Source: a virus. From it: a stretch of 52,577 nucleotides of DNA. The notes beneath the pieces were generated by a model that was not told the origin of the DNA, did no database searches, and saw nothing but the letters and a program-made list of their open reading frames with translations. The translations under genes were made by a program, and so were the position numbers. The stretch lies in the IMG/VR virus record IMGVR_UViG_3300050139_000048, positions 1 to 52,577 of that record; one strand, given 5' to 3'. The first letter of the stretch is position 1; each line of letters begins with the position of its first letter. This document shows positions 31,814 through 40,083 of the stretch, one piece after another.

Positions 31814-32574
31814 TTCAAAAGGCTCCTCAATTCGTCAAAAACCATCCCATGCGTAATCCGGGCCATCCATTCGGCGCAGTGCTTGCACGGCAAGCGGTTC
31901 CCGCAGGCTTCGCCCAGGCTGGCGCCCAGGTTCCGGTGCATTGGGTAGCCGGTCAGTTCCACCGGCGTGAACCCGCCCATAATTACCACCGCAGGCACGC
32001 CAAACGCGGCCGCAGCATGGTGCGCGCCGCCCTCGTGGAGTACCGCCCCCCGCGCTCCCGCAATGACGCTACACGCCGTTCTAAACGATCCTGTCGGCAC
32101 GAATTCAGCGCCGTCCAGCACCTTCGTGCCCGGCGCCCCCAACTGCGTTACTGGCATGCCTGCAGCGATGAACAGCTTCGCCAGCCGCTGCCAGAATTCC
32201 CAAGGCCAGCGCTTGTTTGGACTCGCCCCCGGCTTGATGTGCGGCTCAAGGATCAGCCTGCCGGGATATTTCGCCCCGAACGCCTTTTCATCTTTACTAA
32301 AGTACAGCTCGCCCACGTCCGGCCGGAAATCGAGGTTGTACGCCCACCGCTCGGCAGTCTTTCCGGTGTGGTACGGACGATTGTTCGCCATATCGCGCGC
32401 CGGTAAGTCTTGAAAATCCCCGCACGCGAGCGGCTTAGCGATGCGCGGGTTCCCGTCCCAGATCGGCGACCAGCGATTCGCCAGCCCCTTGTACGTCACC
32501 CGGCACTTGCGCGGGTCGGTCTGCTGTGCTTTCCGGGCGGCCCCGGACAGCATAATTTCGTCGCCCAGACCCAC
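31810..32574 (-). CDS. Glycosyltransferase family 9 (heptosyltransferase)-like protein
   Basis: 254 residues starting at GTG 32574. GLGDEIMLSGAAR is the GT9 N-terminal loop. NKRWPWEFWQRLAKLFIAAG resembles the W-x-x-L-A box of LPS heptosyltransferases, and HEGGAHHAAAAFGVPAVVIMG resembles the D-x-G-x-x-H donor loop. GT9 enzymes transfer heptose or related sugars. Here it sits in a phage structural operon, so its acceptor is unknown. The Cys-rich end (CGNRLPCKHC) is unusual for GT9. Confidence 0.75.
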   Translation of the reverse strand: MGLGDEIMLSGAARKAQQTDPRKCRVTYKGLANRWSPIWDGNPRIAKPLACGDFQDLPARDMANNRPYHTGKTAERWAYNLDFRPDVGELYFSKDEKAFGAKYPGRLILEPHIKPGASPNKRWPWEFWQRLAKLFIAAGMPVTQLGAPGTKVLDGAEFVPTGSFRTACSVIAGARGAVLHEGGAHHAAAAFGVPAVVIMGGFTPVELTGYPMHRNLGASLGEACGNRLPCKHCAEWMARITHGMVFDELRSLLK

Positions 32575-33071
32575 TATTTCGTTTCCCTAATGACAAGCCG
32601 CGTGTTCGGCGCGAAGAATGGCGGCAGATATTCCTTCCACCACTCGAACGGCTTGATCGTGACATGCACGTTTTCGCCATCCTCGAAGCGGATATGCTTC
32701 GACGGGCGGCAGCATACGGACAGGAATGCCCACTGTTTTGCGTGGCCTGCAATCTCGCGCACCACGGCGTCGAGTTCGTCTTCGGGCACGTGCTCTAGCA
32801 CGTCCGTGCAAATCACGCCTTGAAATCTCCCGGATGGTTTCACGTGAAATTCCTCAACAGCCGGGTCATAGAGCGTCGGCACTTCCACACCCCACACGAC
32901 ATGCGCGCGCTCGCGGGTGTACTGCCTGCCAAGCCCGCAGCCATAATCGAGCAGGCGCCGCGACTTGAATTCAGTGACCAGTTCCGCGATCGCCGGCACG
33001 AACGCGAGCAGCGACATGCCTGGAAATTTTCCTTGAGCGTGCAGCTTTTTGTAATCCTCAAGGTGCTTCAT
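32574..33071 (-). CDS. Class I SAM methyltransferase, 165 aa
   Basis: LLDYGCGLGRQYT is motif I, and GVICTDVLEHVPEDELDAVVREI is the typical motif IV/V of Methyltransf_11/23-type enzymes. Ends TIKPFEWWKEYLPP. Small for the family, which suggests a small-molecule or sugar acceptor. Its stop overlaps the GT9-like GTG (TAGTG). Confidence 0.8.
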   Translation of the reverse strand: MKHLEDYKKLHAQGKFPGMSLLAFVPAIAELVTEFKSRRLLDYGCGLGRQYTRERAHVVWGVEVPTLYDPAVEEFHVKPSGRFQGVICTDVLEHVPEDELDAVVREIAGHAKQWAFLSVCCRPSKHIRFEDGENVHVTIKPFEWWKEYLPPFFAPNTRLVIRETK

Positions 33072-33876
33072 TTAGCATCCGCCAGCATGTCCCGTCTCGC
33101 ATCTCAGAAAGTCGCCACTGATTTGACGCCAGCACTGCGGTCCAATGCTCGCGATCCACGTCCATGCGTGGCGCTTCGATCTGCGCCAGGTCTGACAAGC
33201 CCATCGCCGAAGCACCGCACGGTTCGGTAGCAAATACCGGCACGCCGCCGAGCAGCGCCTCGACCGCGGCATTGCTGCAATGAGTCACAAGCGCCCAGGC
33301 GCCGGCAAGATCGGTGGATAGCGGCGTCGGCACCGAAGTTTTGACGAAACCTTTCTGACTCAAAATATCGGCGCCCTTAGCATCGTTCCAACTCACCTTT
33401 GCCCGCACGCGCAACTCGCGGTCGGTGTGCTGGCGCAGCGTGGCTAGCGTCTGATCGAGCCAGTCATCGGCCGAAAATCCGAACGTCGCGCCGAACAGCC
33501 GGCCGGGCGGGCAGACCACGATATGCGCGCCGGCGGTTCGCCACGGCTTGATTGTCAGCCCGAGCCGCCCCCACCGATCGGCTCCGCCGGCCGGGACAGG
33601 TTCTGAGCCGTCGACCTGCAGGGCGTTACGCGTGATGCGGAAATAATTTGCCTCAGTCTTACCGGGCGAGAAGTAGCCGTTGTCGCCGTAAAACCAAGTT
33701 CGCCCCTCGCGCTGCGCCTGTCTCAGCGTCGGCAGCAGACCCCGTAATGCGCCATACATGAACACGTCGCCTGGCAGCAGCGGCGCCGGCGGCACAATCG
33801 GACACTTGGCTCCGGCGGCGAAAGCGGTGCAGACCAGCGCCGACCACTTATGCCCGCTCGAATATGCGTTGATCAT
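33058..33876 (-). CDS. Capsule-type glycosyltransferase-like protein A, 272 aa
   Basis: GDNGYFSPG, WGRLGLTIKPWR, HIVVCPPGRLFG and a C-terminal HCSNAAVEALLGGVPVFA are shared in order with the next gene upstream (33873). HCSNAAVEALLxGVPV resembles the donor-binding loop of KpsC/KpsS-like and GT-B capsule enzymes. The acceptor is unknown. It overlaps the methyltransferase by 14 bases. Confidence 0.6.
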   Translation of the reverse strand: MINAYSSGHKWSALVCTAFAAGAKCPIVPPAPLLPGDVFMYGALRGLLPTLRQAQREGRTWFYGDNGYFSPGKTEANYFRITRNALQVDGSEPVPAGGADRWGRLGLTIKPWRTAGAHIVVCPPGRLFGATFGFSADDWLDQTLATLRQHTDRELRVRAKVSWNDAKGADILSQKGFVKTSVPTPLSTDLAGAWALVTHCSNAAVEALLGGVPVFATEPCGASAMGLSDLAQIEAPRMDVDREHWTAVLASNQWRLSEMRDGTCWRMLNEAP

Positions 33877-34667
33877 GCCAGCAGCGCCCGGAAAGCTGTT
33901 CCGTCCTCAATCTCGCCCAGCGACCATTGCGCCCAGGCGAGCCGCTGCAGCGCCGGCAGCCGGTCAATGTCCTGCGCTGGATTCTCGGTTTGGACGAATT
34001 CCAACCCGTCATAAGTTGCAGTCTTGCAAATCCAGGCCGGCGCGCAGCAAATCACCGGGACGCCAGCAATCAGGCTATGCACTCCGGCGCTACTCGACCA
34101 GATCACGGTGCACCACGCCCTGGCCAGATCCTCGGCCAGCGGCTTCACCGGCGGGCTATTGCCAGGGTGCGGCCGGACCACAATCGGACGATTGGTTAAC
34201 TTCGCCAGCCGCTTAGCCGTGTCGGCGGCCCATGTTGGCGGCATCATCGTTTCCGGGCGCCCGAATGGCCTATTCGGTGCAATCACGATATGATCGCCGT
34301 CTGCCCGCCAAGGCTTCAGATCAATGCCCAGGGCGTCCCATCGGGTTCCGGGCCCCTCCGGTGTCCACCCCCTGCCGTTGTGGTCATGGCGGGCCAGCGC
34401 GTACCATTGGCGATCCTTTTGATCGTGCGGAGAGAGCCCGCCCGGCGCGAGGTAGCCGTTTTCGGCGACGACGACAATCCCGCCTGCGGCTTCGAACCGG
34501 GTCGCGAGTTCATGCGTCGCGCCGTAGCGATTCCACGCCAGCAACAGATTGCCCGGTTTTCCCTGCGGCGCGTCTGTCCGCACCTCATACCCGGCCGCTT
34601 TCATGCCGGCCGAAAAGCTACCGTGCCGATAAACCGTGTCGCTGCGTGTCAGATTCCAAGCCATCAT
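33873..34667 (-). CDS. Capsule-type glycosyltransferase-like protein B, 264 aa
   Basis: A paralog of the neighbour: VAENGYLAPGG, WDALGIDLKPWR, HIVIAPNRPFG, then RPIVVRPHPG and SSSAGVHSLIAGVPVIC, ending SLGEIEDGTAFRALL. 'RPHPG' and the S-x-G-V-x-S-L-x-x-G-V-P-V loop are typical of capsular polysaccharide transferases. ATG at 34667 overlaps the upstream stop (ATGA). Confidence 0.65.
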   Translation of the reverse strand: MMAWNLTRSDTVYRHGSFSAGMKAAGYEVRTDAPQGKPGNLLLAWNRYGATHELATRFEAAGGIVVVAENGYLAPGGLSPHDQKDRQWYALARHDHNGRGWTPEGPGTRWDALGIDLKPWRADGDHIVIAPNRPFGRPETMMPPTWAADTAKRLAKLTNRPIVVRPHPGNSPPVKPLAEDLARAWCTVIWSSSAGVHSLIAGVPVICCAPAWICKTATYDGLEFVQTENPAQDIDRLPALQRLAWAQWSLGEIEDGTAFRALLA

Positions 34668-34981
34668 GTGCTTGGCGCCGTCACAATGCAGCCTTCAGCA
34701 ATCAATCGCTCAATAGCCTTTTTTCCGCATTTACTTTCGTGATAGGGCGTAACTCTGTTTTTACCAAAGGCGGCCATCGCACACGCCTTGCATTGCTTGC
34801 TTTGTCCTGATTGAATTTTGCCTGCGCGGACTATCGCCTCATTCCCGCACTCGCATCTGACTTTATAGTATGTTTGATTCGGGTTCGCTTCCGAAGAAGG
34901 CGGAGGAGAATCACCGTCCACCACAGTCCAACGATAAAACTTCGCGCTCACGTCGCCGGGTATAACCCATTTCTTTTTCAT
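34664..34981 (-). CDS. Zinc-module protein, 105 aa, related to mobile endonuclease N-termini
   Basis: KFYRWTVVDGD, VRCECGNEAIV, SGQSKQCKAC reproduce the zinc module of the protein at 12011 (RFGRLVVI, CQCDCGN, SGKSKSCGC), then the sequence diverges into a basic helix. It may be the remnant or a stand-alone form of that mobile module. It overlaps the HNH/AP2 gene and the glycosyltransferase gene by 4 bases. Confidence 0.5.
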   Translation of the reverse strand: MKKKWVIPGDVSAKFYRWTVVDGDSPPPSSEANPNQTYYKVRCECGNEAIVRAGKIQSGQSKQCKACAMAAFGKNRVTPYHESKCGKKAIERLIAEGCIVTAPST

Positions 34982-35517
34982 GGCAGCAGCCCGAGCATTT
35001 TGTTCGTGCGGGCGAACTCGCCGAAAAGCCGAACCGCGGCCGCATCGTAAGCAGCCGCAGCGCTTCTAGGGTCAGCAAAACAACCCAGAAATTGCCGACG
35101 CTTCTGCGGACCTATCCGAGCGACCCAGGTGCTCCACTTTCCATTCTTGTACACGCCCTTGAAGCCGCTCTTGTTTCTAACGTGCTTCGCAATGTTTCCG
35201 TTATTCTGCGTTCCGGTGCAGGGTCTCAGGTTCTCCAACTCGTTGCGCAATCCTCCGCCTTTTTCGTGGTCCATCATTGGGCCAGGCCATTCGCCTTTGA
35301 TATACAGCCACACAAGCCGGTGCGCCCTATAAACGCGGCCATCGATTTTTATCTGCCAGTAGCCTTGCTTCGTTTTGCATCCGGCTACGCATCCCGCTTT
35401 GGCGTGCCTCATGTTGGATATCCAGCGGAAAACCCCAGTCGCCGGATCGTAATGCAAAACCTCGCGCAAGCGTTCTACTGTAATCAGGGCTCGTAATGCT
35501 AGAATTCGGTCAGCCAT
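34978..35517 (-). CDS. HNH homing endonuclease with AP2 DNA-binding domain, 179 aa
   Basis: RAHRLVWLYIKGEWP, then MMDHEKGGGLRNELENLRPCTGTQNNGN, is the HNH fold (H-N-K/N). The C-terminal SGFKGVYKNGKWSTWVARI and RRQFLGCFADPRSAAAAYDAAAVRLFGEFARTN are a classic AP2 domain. This combination marks free-standing homing endonucleases of phages. The ATG follows AAGGAG. Its leader (35537-35592) is shared with the GIY-YIG gene at 25899. Confidence 0.9.
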   Translation of the reverse strand: MADRILALRALITVERLREVLHYDPATGVFRWISNMRHAKAGCVAGCKTKQGYWQIKIDGRVYRAHRLVWLYIKGEWPGPMMDHEKGGGLRNELENLRPCTGTQNNGNIAKHVRNKSGFKGVYKNGKWSTWVARIGPQKRRQFLGCFADPRSAAAAYDAAAVRLFGEFARTNKMLGLLP

Positions 35518-35536
35518 TGCCGCAGACTCCTTGAAA

Positions 35537-35592
35537 GTCGGGTGGTGGTTAGAAGCCGGGCAGCGCGAGAACGCTGTTCGGCTTCGCCCATT
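35537..35592 (-). ncRNA. Structured hairpin leader of the HNH/AP2 gene (copy 2)
   Basis: In the transcript GAAGCCG and CGGCTTC form the outer stem, AGCG/CGCT an inner stem with a 6-base loop, and TAACCACCAC follows. It overlaps the upstream stop and lies 19 bases before the ATG, the same distance as in copy 1 (26809-26864). The outer stem differs from copy 1 by a compensated pair. Confidence 0.65.
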
Positions 35593-36439
35593 ATGCCCCT
35601 ACTTTTAGAGCGTCCGCAAGCGGCATTTTCTCAAATCCAATAGCTGAACCAGGGCTGCAATTCAAAACCATCGTACCCGTCGCTGCAATGGCACGCTCAC
35701 CAGCAGAAAAAGCCCTTCTATAGCATTCGTAAGCTGCATCCGGCTCAGGCACCTTATGCTCTCCGAACCAGTGCGTTTTCCCGTCCAGCGCCTTCTGGCC
35801 ATCGAAGCCGAGCAAGATCACCGTCTTCGCGCCGGCCAAGATCGCCAGATTCAGCGCCTGGTAGCCCGAATTCCTTCCTGTCACCAGCGCGCCGGGATCG
35901 AGCGAGATCCCCTCGCCGTGAAGCGGGAAGTGCTTGTTTCGCAGTAGGTGCACCGCCGGATCGTCGACGCTCATGCCGGTGTTCTGGATCGAGCATTTTT
36001 CGCCAGCGAAGGCGACGAACTCAGGCCGCGCCCTATGCCAGTTATGCCAAATACTGTCGGCAAAATAATTCACATCGGCGAACGGAACAATTCGATAAGC
36101 ATCGTTGATTGCAATCGTATGAACGCGCCCATCCTCGACAGCGCACCGAACCAGTTCCACCTGCGCCAACGTCAACGATGGCCCGCCGCCAAACAAAACA
36201 ACTGCCCCGCCTTCCCAATCGCGCGCCACCCTGCTGAAACGATCAAACGGCCAATCCTTGCTGCGCCGCAGGATGCCGGTATCGACCGGTGCCGAGCCAG
36301 CGTTCAACAGATCGGCCTCGTTCCTGCCGATCAGGAACCGGGCCCGCGTCGGCGAGGCGAAAAACATCGCGCCGGGCTGACCTTCCGCGACGCCGCGCGC
36401 CGTGGCGCGCATGTGCGCGGTCTTTGGCTCCGCGATCAT
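35591..36439 (-). CDS. DUF115 / motility-accessory-factor-like protein, 282 aa
   Basis: LFGGGPSL (about residue 80), TIAINDAYRIVPFADVNYFADSIW, and GRNSGYQALNLAILAGAKTVILLGFD form the Rossmann core seen in DUF115 (MptE/Maf-like) and in some sialyl- or pseudaminyl-transferase relatives. These proteins handle nucleotide-activated sugars or decorate proteins with them. It is the first gene of the modification block and overlaps the connector gene by 4 bases. Confidence 0.7.
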   Translation of the reverse strand: MIAEPKTAHMRATARGVAEGQPGAMFFASPTRARFLIGRNEADLLNAGSAPVDTGILRRSKDWPFDRFSRVARDWEGGAVVLFGGGPSLTLAQVELVRCAVEDGRVHTIAINDAYRIVPFADVNYFADSIWHNWHRARPEFVAFAGEKCSIQNTGMSVDDPAVHLLRNKHFPLHGEGISLDPGALVTGRNSGYQALNLAILAGAKTVILLGFDGQKALDGKTHWFGEHKVPEPDAAYECYRRAFSAGERAIAATGTMVLNCSPGSAIGFEKMPLADALKVGA

Positions 36440-37128
36440 GCCATCGACAGTTCGCTGCGCTCCGGCCTCAGCACATCTTCTGCCACCTTCAGATAGAGCG
36501 GCATGAGGTCCTTGTCCCGATCGTAATGCGCCTCTACCCAAAGTTTGCAAGCCTGTTTGAACCTTACCGGCACCAGCGACAGGTCGGGACTCGGATCCGG
36601 ACTGCCGACTCCGGCGGCGAACCCCGCGCGGAAGGTCACGCGCAAATCCCCGCCTATTGCCCAAATAGCGCTATTCAGCGGAACCAGCCGCGGCCACTTG
36701 GATTTCGGTTCGCGCACTTCGTAAGTCGCCGCGTCGATCTCCGTTTCGACGCCGGCATTGTCCACGGAGGCGAACGACGTGATCGCGATAATCGGGGACT
36801 TGCGCAAAACGATCTCGCGTCGGCGTAGCCAGTGGTTCCATTCCCCCTGGCCGAACCAGCCAAACCCGAGCATCGGCGTGACGGTATTGCCATCCGTTAG
36901 GTAGGGATATCGGCCCCGGAGCGTGAGGCGCCAACTTTGCTCCACGAGAGCGCGCCCGGTAAAGTCCTCGGCCCACTCGCGCGCGCCTTTGATCAGGTCC
37001 AGGATGTCGGCATCGTTGGACGTGACTTCGGCGAATTCGCGCAAATGTCTTTTGGCACTCGCCAAATCTATTGGCTCGACGTCCGGGCCGGAGACGCGCT
37101 CCAGCATGAAGGGTGCGCCGTGCATCAT
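36436..37128 (-). CDS. Head-tail connector protein (HK97 gp6-like)
   Basis: 230 residues. IDLASAKRHLREFAEVTSNDADILDLIKGAREWAEDFTGRALVEQSW is the standard opening of gp6-like connectors, followed by beta structure and a helical end. It forms the ring under the portal. ATG at 37128 overlaps the upstream stop; a second ATG at 37125 is possible. Confidence 0.85.
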   Translation of the reverse strand: MMHGAPFMLERVSGPDVEPIDLASAKRHLREFAEVTSNDADILDLIKGAREWAEDFTGRALVEQSWRLTLRGRYPYLTDGNTVTPMLGFGWFGQGEWNHWLRRREIVLRKSPIIAITSFASVDNAGVETEIDAATYEVREPKSKWPRLVPLNSAIWAIGGDLRVTFRAGFAAGVGSPDPSPDLSLVPVRFKQACKLWVEAHYDRDKDLMPLYLKVAEDVLRPERSELSMA

Positions 37129-38135
37129 TTGAGCCTCACCGGCCCGCGGGCCTCGGCCGCCGGCGCGGCGCCGTCCTTGCCGTCGCGCCCGCGCTTCGTG
37201 CTGAGACGCCACGCATCGGACGTGCCCGGCTTATCGGTTGTTGCGCGCTGAGCAATCCAGCCGCTACCGTCCCAGGAAACGTGATCCCCGGACTTGTACT
37301 CGCCATCACGCCATACGCCGCGGTCAAGCACCATCGGTACGGTGAAAGCCGAGACCGCCTTCGTGCCGCTGGTGAGCATCGCGGCCACCTCAAGCTCGCG
37401 CGGATCCTCGCCCTGCGTCACGACTAGCGCCGAAACGCCTTCGACTATGACCACCCAACCCGCCTTGACCAATCCATCGGTCACAGGATCGGTCGCGCGC
37501 GCCGCCCGAATCAGCCCGCCTGCATGGCTCACCCAGGTGCCGCGCGGGTAGCTGCGCGATTCATCGATGCTCGGCAGAACATCAAGTTCGGCGGCATCGC
37601 GCCCATCTCGCCCGTCAGCCGCCAGCGTCTGCGGAATCGATGCGACCGCCTTGTCGACGGCATCGCGCACCATCAGCGCAACCGTGTCCGGGTGAATGCT
37701 GGCGCCGTCCTTTCCGGGCGCGCCAGGATCGCCCTTGACCGATGCGCCGACCGGGCCTATCTCTCCGACCGGACCGCGGTCGCCGGGATCGCCTTTTTCG
37801 CCCTTGATGGACTCGCCGCGTTCGCCAGCCGGCCCTTGCAGACCACGCTCACCAGCCGGTCCAGGCGCACCGTCTTTCGCTGGCGGAATATCTGCGACTG
37901 CGCGATCTACCTCGGCGCGGATGAATTCAGGATCGGCATCCTTGCCGGGATCGCCCTTATCACCCCTGATCGACTCCCCAGCGTCCCCCTTGTCACCCTT
38001 CGGGCCGGCTGGAATCGCGGTGAGCCGCGCATCCAGTTCGTTCACCCGCTTTGCTACGTCTCCGACCAGGCCGGACACGTAGGCGCGTACTGCGACGAAT
38101 ACCTCGTCGGCCATCTTCTCGATTTCAGGCAGCAT
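37125..38135 (-). CDS. Collagen-like head/connector fibre protein, 336 aa
   Basis: After an N-terminal helix, residues about 45-165 hold Gly-X-Y triplets (GPKGDKGDAGES, GAPGPAGERGLQGP, GDRGPVGEIGP), interrupted by a short helix. The C-terminus has two carbohydrate-binding-like modules (YPRGTWVSHAGGLIRA, YKSGDHVSWDGSGWIAQ), then a last GRDGKDG. It is probably a trimeric triple-helix fibre on the head or neck. ATG 38135 has GGAG seven bases upstream and overlaps the portal stop. Confidence 0.75.
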   Translation of the reverse strand: MLPEIEKMADEVFVAVRAYVSGLVGDVAKRVNELDARLTAIPAGPKGDKGDAGESIRGDKGDPGKDADPEFIRAEVDRAVADIPPAKDGAPGPAGERGLQGPAGERGESIKGEKGDPGDRGPVGEIGPVGASVKGDPGAPGKDGASIHPDTVALMVRDAVDKAVASIPQTLAADGRDGRDAAELDVLPSIDESRSYPRGTWVSHAGGLIRAARATDPVTDGLVKAGWVVIVEGVSALVVTQGEDPRELEVAAMLTSGTKAVSAFTVPMVLDRGVWRDGEYKSGDHVSWDGSGWIAQRATTDKPGTSDAWRLSTKRGRDGKDGAAPAAEARGPVRLK

Positions 38136-39558
38136 TGGCGCGCTCCAGATCATCGATCCTCGCCTGCATGAACTTGAATTTCAGCGAGTCGGAGAAACCC
38201 TTTGCTCCGGCCACGGCCTGAGCGTCGTTTGCGGCTTGATCCGAGCCGCCGGAGGCTGGCGCCGCGGGCGCGAGCTTCGACGACGCGAACGGATCGGGCA
38301 GCGCGTCGCGCTTCGCGAGTGCCGCGAGGCTGTAATTCTGCTGCTGCAGGTAGCACGCGTCTCCACCATCAACCGGCTGCATGTCCTCTCCAGCGCGCGC
38401 TTCATTCGGCTTCATCCAGCCGTCTTTGACGGCGATGCCTTTCGCCGTAAAGCGCGCCGCCGTATCCATGCGCATCAGGTTATCGAGGTCGAATTCGACG
38501 TGATAATTGGACGGAAGCGCAAGGCCGACATCAAGCAGAGCCTCGGCCGACTCAATCAACGCCTGCAGACAGTCCGAGTAATAGGTCTGATTCAGGGATT
38601 CGACGCTGGTGCGCAACGGTTCTTTGTCCCCGAGTTTCCACATCGGGACATGGAAACAGCGCGCGACGTCTTCAACAGTCCATTTCAACTGCTCTATGAG
38701 TTGCATTACATCTGCGGCGAGTCCCATAGACACATACGTAAGTCCGTTCCCAAGAACGGCAGTTCTGCCGATATTCTGGCCGCTATAGTTTGCCTCCCAT
38801 CGGGCCTTCATTTCGGTCGCGTCCGGGTCGCTTATCGATCCGGGTGCCGTCAGTATCCCGGAAGGCCGGCTACCATTAGAGAAAAAGTGCGTGCTATTGG
38901 CCTGGATTCGGTTGCCCATCGTGGCCGAGACACCGCAGGCATAGATCGGCGAAACGCCGACGAGCGGATGCCAAAGGCTGACCATCGTGTCATGGATGAT
39001 CTCCGAAGCTGGGACGGTGACCGTTTCGACCAGCCCAGAGAGGTGATCCGCCATCAGTTCGTAATACACATCGCCGTTCAGGGCGACCAACGGCTTTACG
39101 CGCTGCGCGTCAAGGACGTACATGGCGTTGACTACACCGCGCGCGTCTCGGCCCTTGAGAATATAGGCATTGCCATAGAGCAACTTGGAGACGATCCATT
39201 GCTCGATGAACTTCAGCCAGATTTGAAAGTTGTTAGGCTTTTCAAGCAGAGGCAACCAGGGGGAATTCACTTCAACTTCGGCGCTGATTCCGGCGTCATC
39301 CTCGACCATCAGGTCAATGCCGAGTTTCGCAATGTCGGCCGCGATCAGCGTAACGCATGAAAAGACGGCGGAGAAGGCGAGTATCGAACGCTGCGCGTCG
39401 ACCGTCACATGCTGCTGAAATGCGCCGCTGAACGACTCACGGATCATACCAAACCAGCCGCCACCGGACGGCACGGCCTGAAGGACCTGCGCCTGCGCTC
39501 TAACGCGCGGTGCGAGACCGGCGGCCATGGTGGCAATCAGAGATTTACCCGGCGACAT
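38125..39558 (-). CDS. HK97-family portal protein
   Basis: 477 residues. Family landmarks are SAVFSCVTLIAADIAKLGI, LLYGNAYILKGRD, HDTMVSLWHPLVGVSPIYAC, and ESLNQTYYSDCLQALIE. It forms the dodecameric channel at the capsid vertex for DNA packaging. The C-terminus is a low-complexity helical tail. It overlaps the small membrane gene at its start by 14 bases. Confidence 0.93.
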   Translation of the reverse strand: MSPGKSLIATMAAGLAPRVRAQAQVLQAVPSGGGWFGMIRESFSGAFQQHVTVDAQRSILAFSAVFSCVTLIAADIAKLGIDLMVEDDAGISAEVEVNSPWLPLLEKPNNFQIWLKFIEQWIVSKLLYGNAYILKGRDARGVVNAMYVLDAQRVKPLVALNGDVYYELMADHLSGLVETVTVPASEIIHDTMVSLWHPLVGVSPIYACGVSATMGNRIQANSTHFFSNGSRPSGILTAPGSISDPDATEMKARWEANYSGQNIGRTAVLGNGLTYVSMGLAADVMQLIEQLKWTVEDVARCFHVPMWKLGDKEPLRTSVESLNQTYYSDCLQALIESAEALLDVGLALPSNYHVEFDLDNLMRMDTAARFTAKGIAVKDGWMKPNEARAGEDMQPVDGGDACYLQQQNYSLAALAKRDALPDPFASSKLAPAAPASGGSDQAANDAQAVAGAKGFSDSLKFKFMQARIDDLERANAA

Positions 39559-39802
39559 GCAACAGGCCCCTTATAAGCATTGCGGACAGCAGGAGAAACG
39601 GAACGGCGCCGGCGAGAAGCGCCCAGCCGAGCCCGGCGAGTACGTAGACGCCAGCCACGGCCAGACCGACGCCAGCAAGAAGCGCGAGCGAGGCGACGGC
39701 GTGCGGAGTCGTCGCAAACAGCGCTGTGGCCTTCAGGCGCGCGCCGATGCTGCGCGCAGGACTAATCGGCTCGACGACTACGGCGTCCGCGGCTTCGGTC
39801 AT
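39545..39802 (-). CDS. Two-pass membrane protein, 85 aa
   Basis: A polar N-terminus, then hydrophobic segments at about 36-58 and 60-82 rich in Ala, Leu and Gly. Its 3' end overlaps the portal start. Small membrane proteins between capsid and portal are seen in some phages; function is unknown. Confidence 0.6.
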   Translation of the reverse strand: MTEAADAVVVEPISPARSIGARLKATALFATTPHAVASLALLAGVGLAVAGVYVLAGLGWALLAGAVPFLLLSAMLIRGLLHVAG

Positions 39803-40012
39803 TTAGGTGGCCCGGCGCGTGTATTTGCGCTTCGCGTGCAGCGTGCCCTCGATCGGCGGAGCTTCGTCAGGCGTTGATTCATCCGGCAGTTTCGCGCGGC
39901 CGGTAATTGTCAGCAGATTGACGTGGGCGTCCTCGACCTCGAAGCTGTCTCCGGGCTCAAAGCAACTGCCGGGCGGATATTCAATATTCGATGTCGCAAT
40001 CATTTTTGGCAT
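39803..40012 (-). CDS. Hypothetical head-module protein, 69 aa
   Basis: MPKMIATSNIEYPPGSCFEPGDSFEVEDAHVNLLTITGRAKL is a small beta-rich domain, followed by an acidic/proline linker and basic tail (KRKYTRRAT). The position after the capsid gene fits a decoration or DUF7210-type protein. GGAG lies at a good distance before the ATG. Confidence 0.6.
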   Translation of the reverse strand: MPKMIATSNIEYPPGSCFEPGDSFEVEDAHVNLLTITGRAKLPDESTPDEAPPIEGTLHAKRKYTRRAT

Positions 40013-40083
40013 TTGTAACTCCAAAACGAAACACGCCAGCCCGACTTAGGGCCAGCGTGTGTATTGCTCAACTGCTCGCCGAC

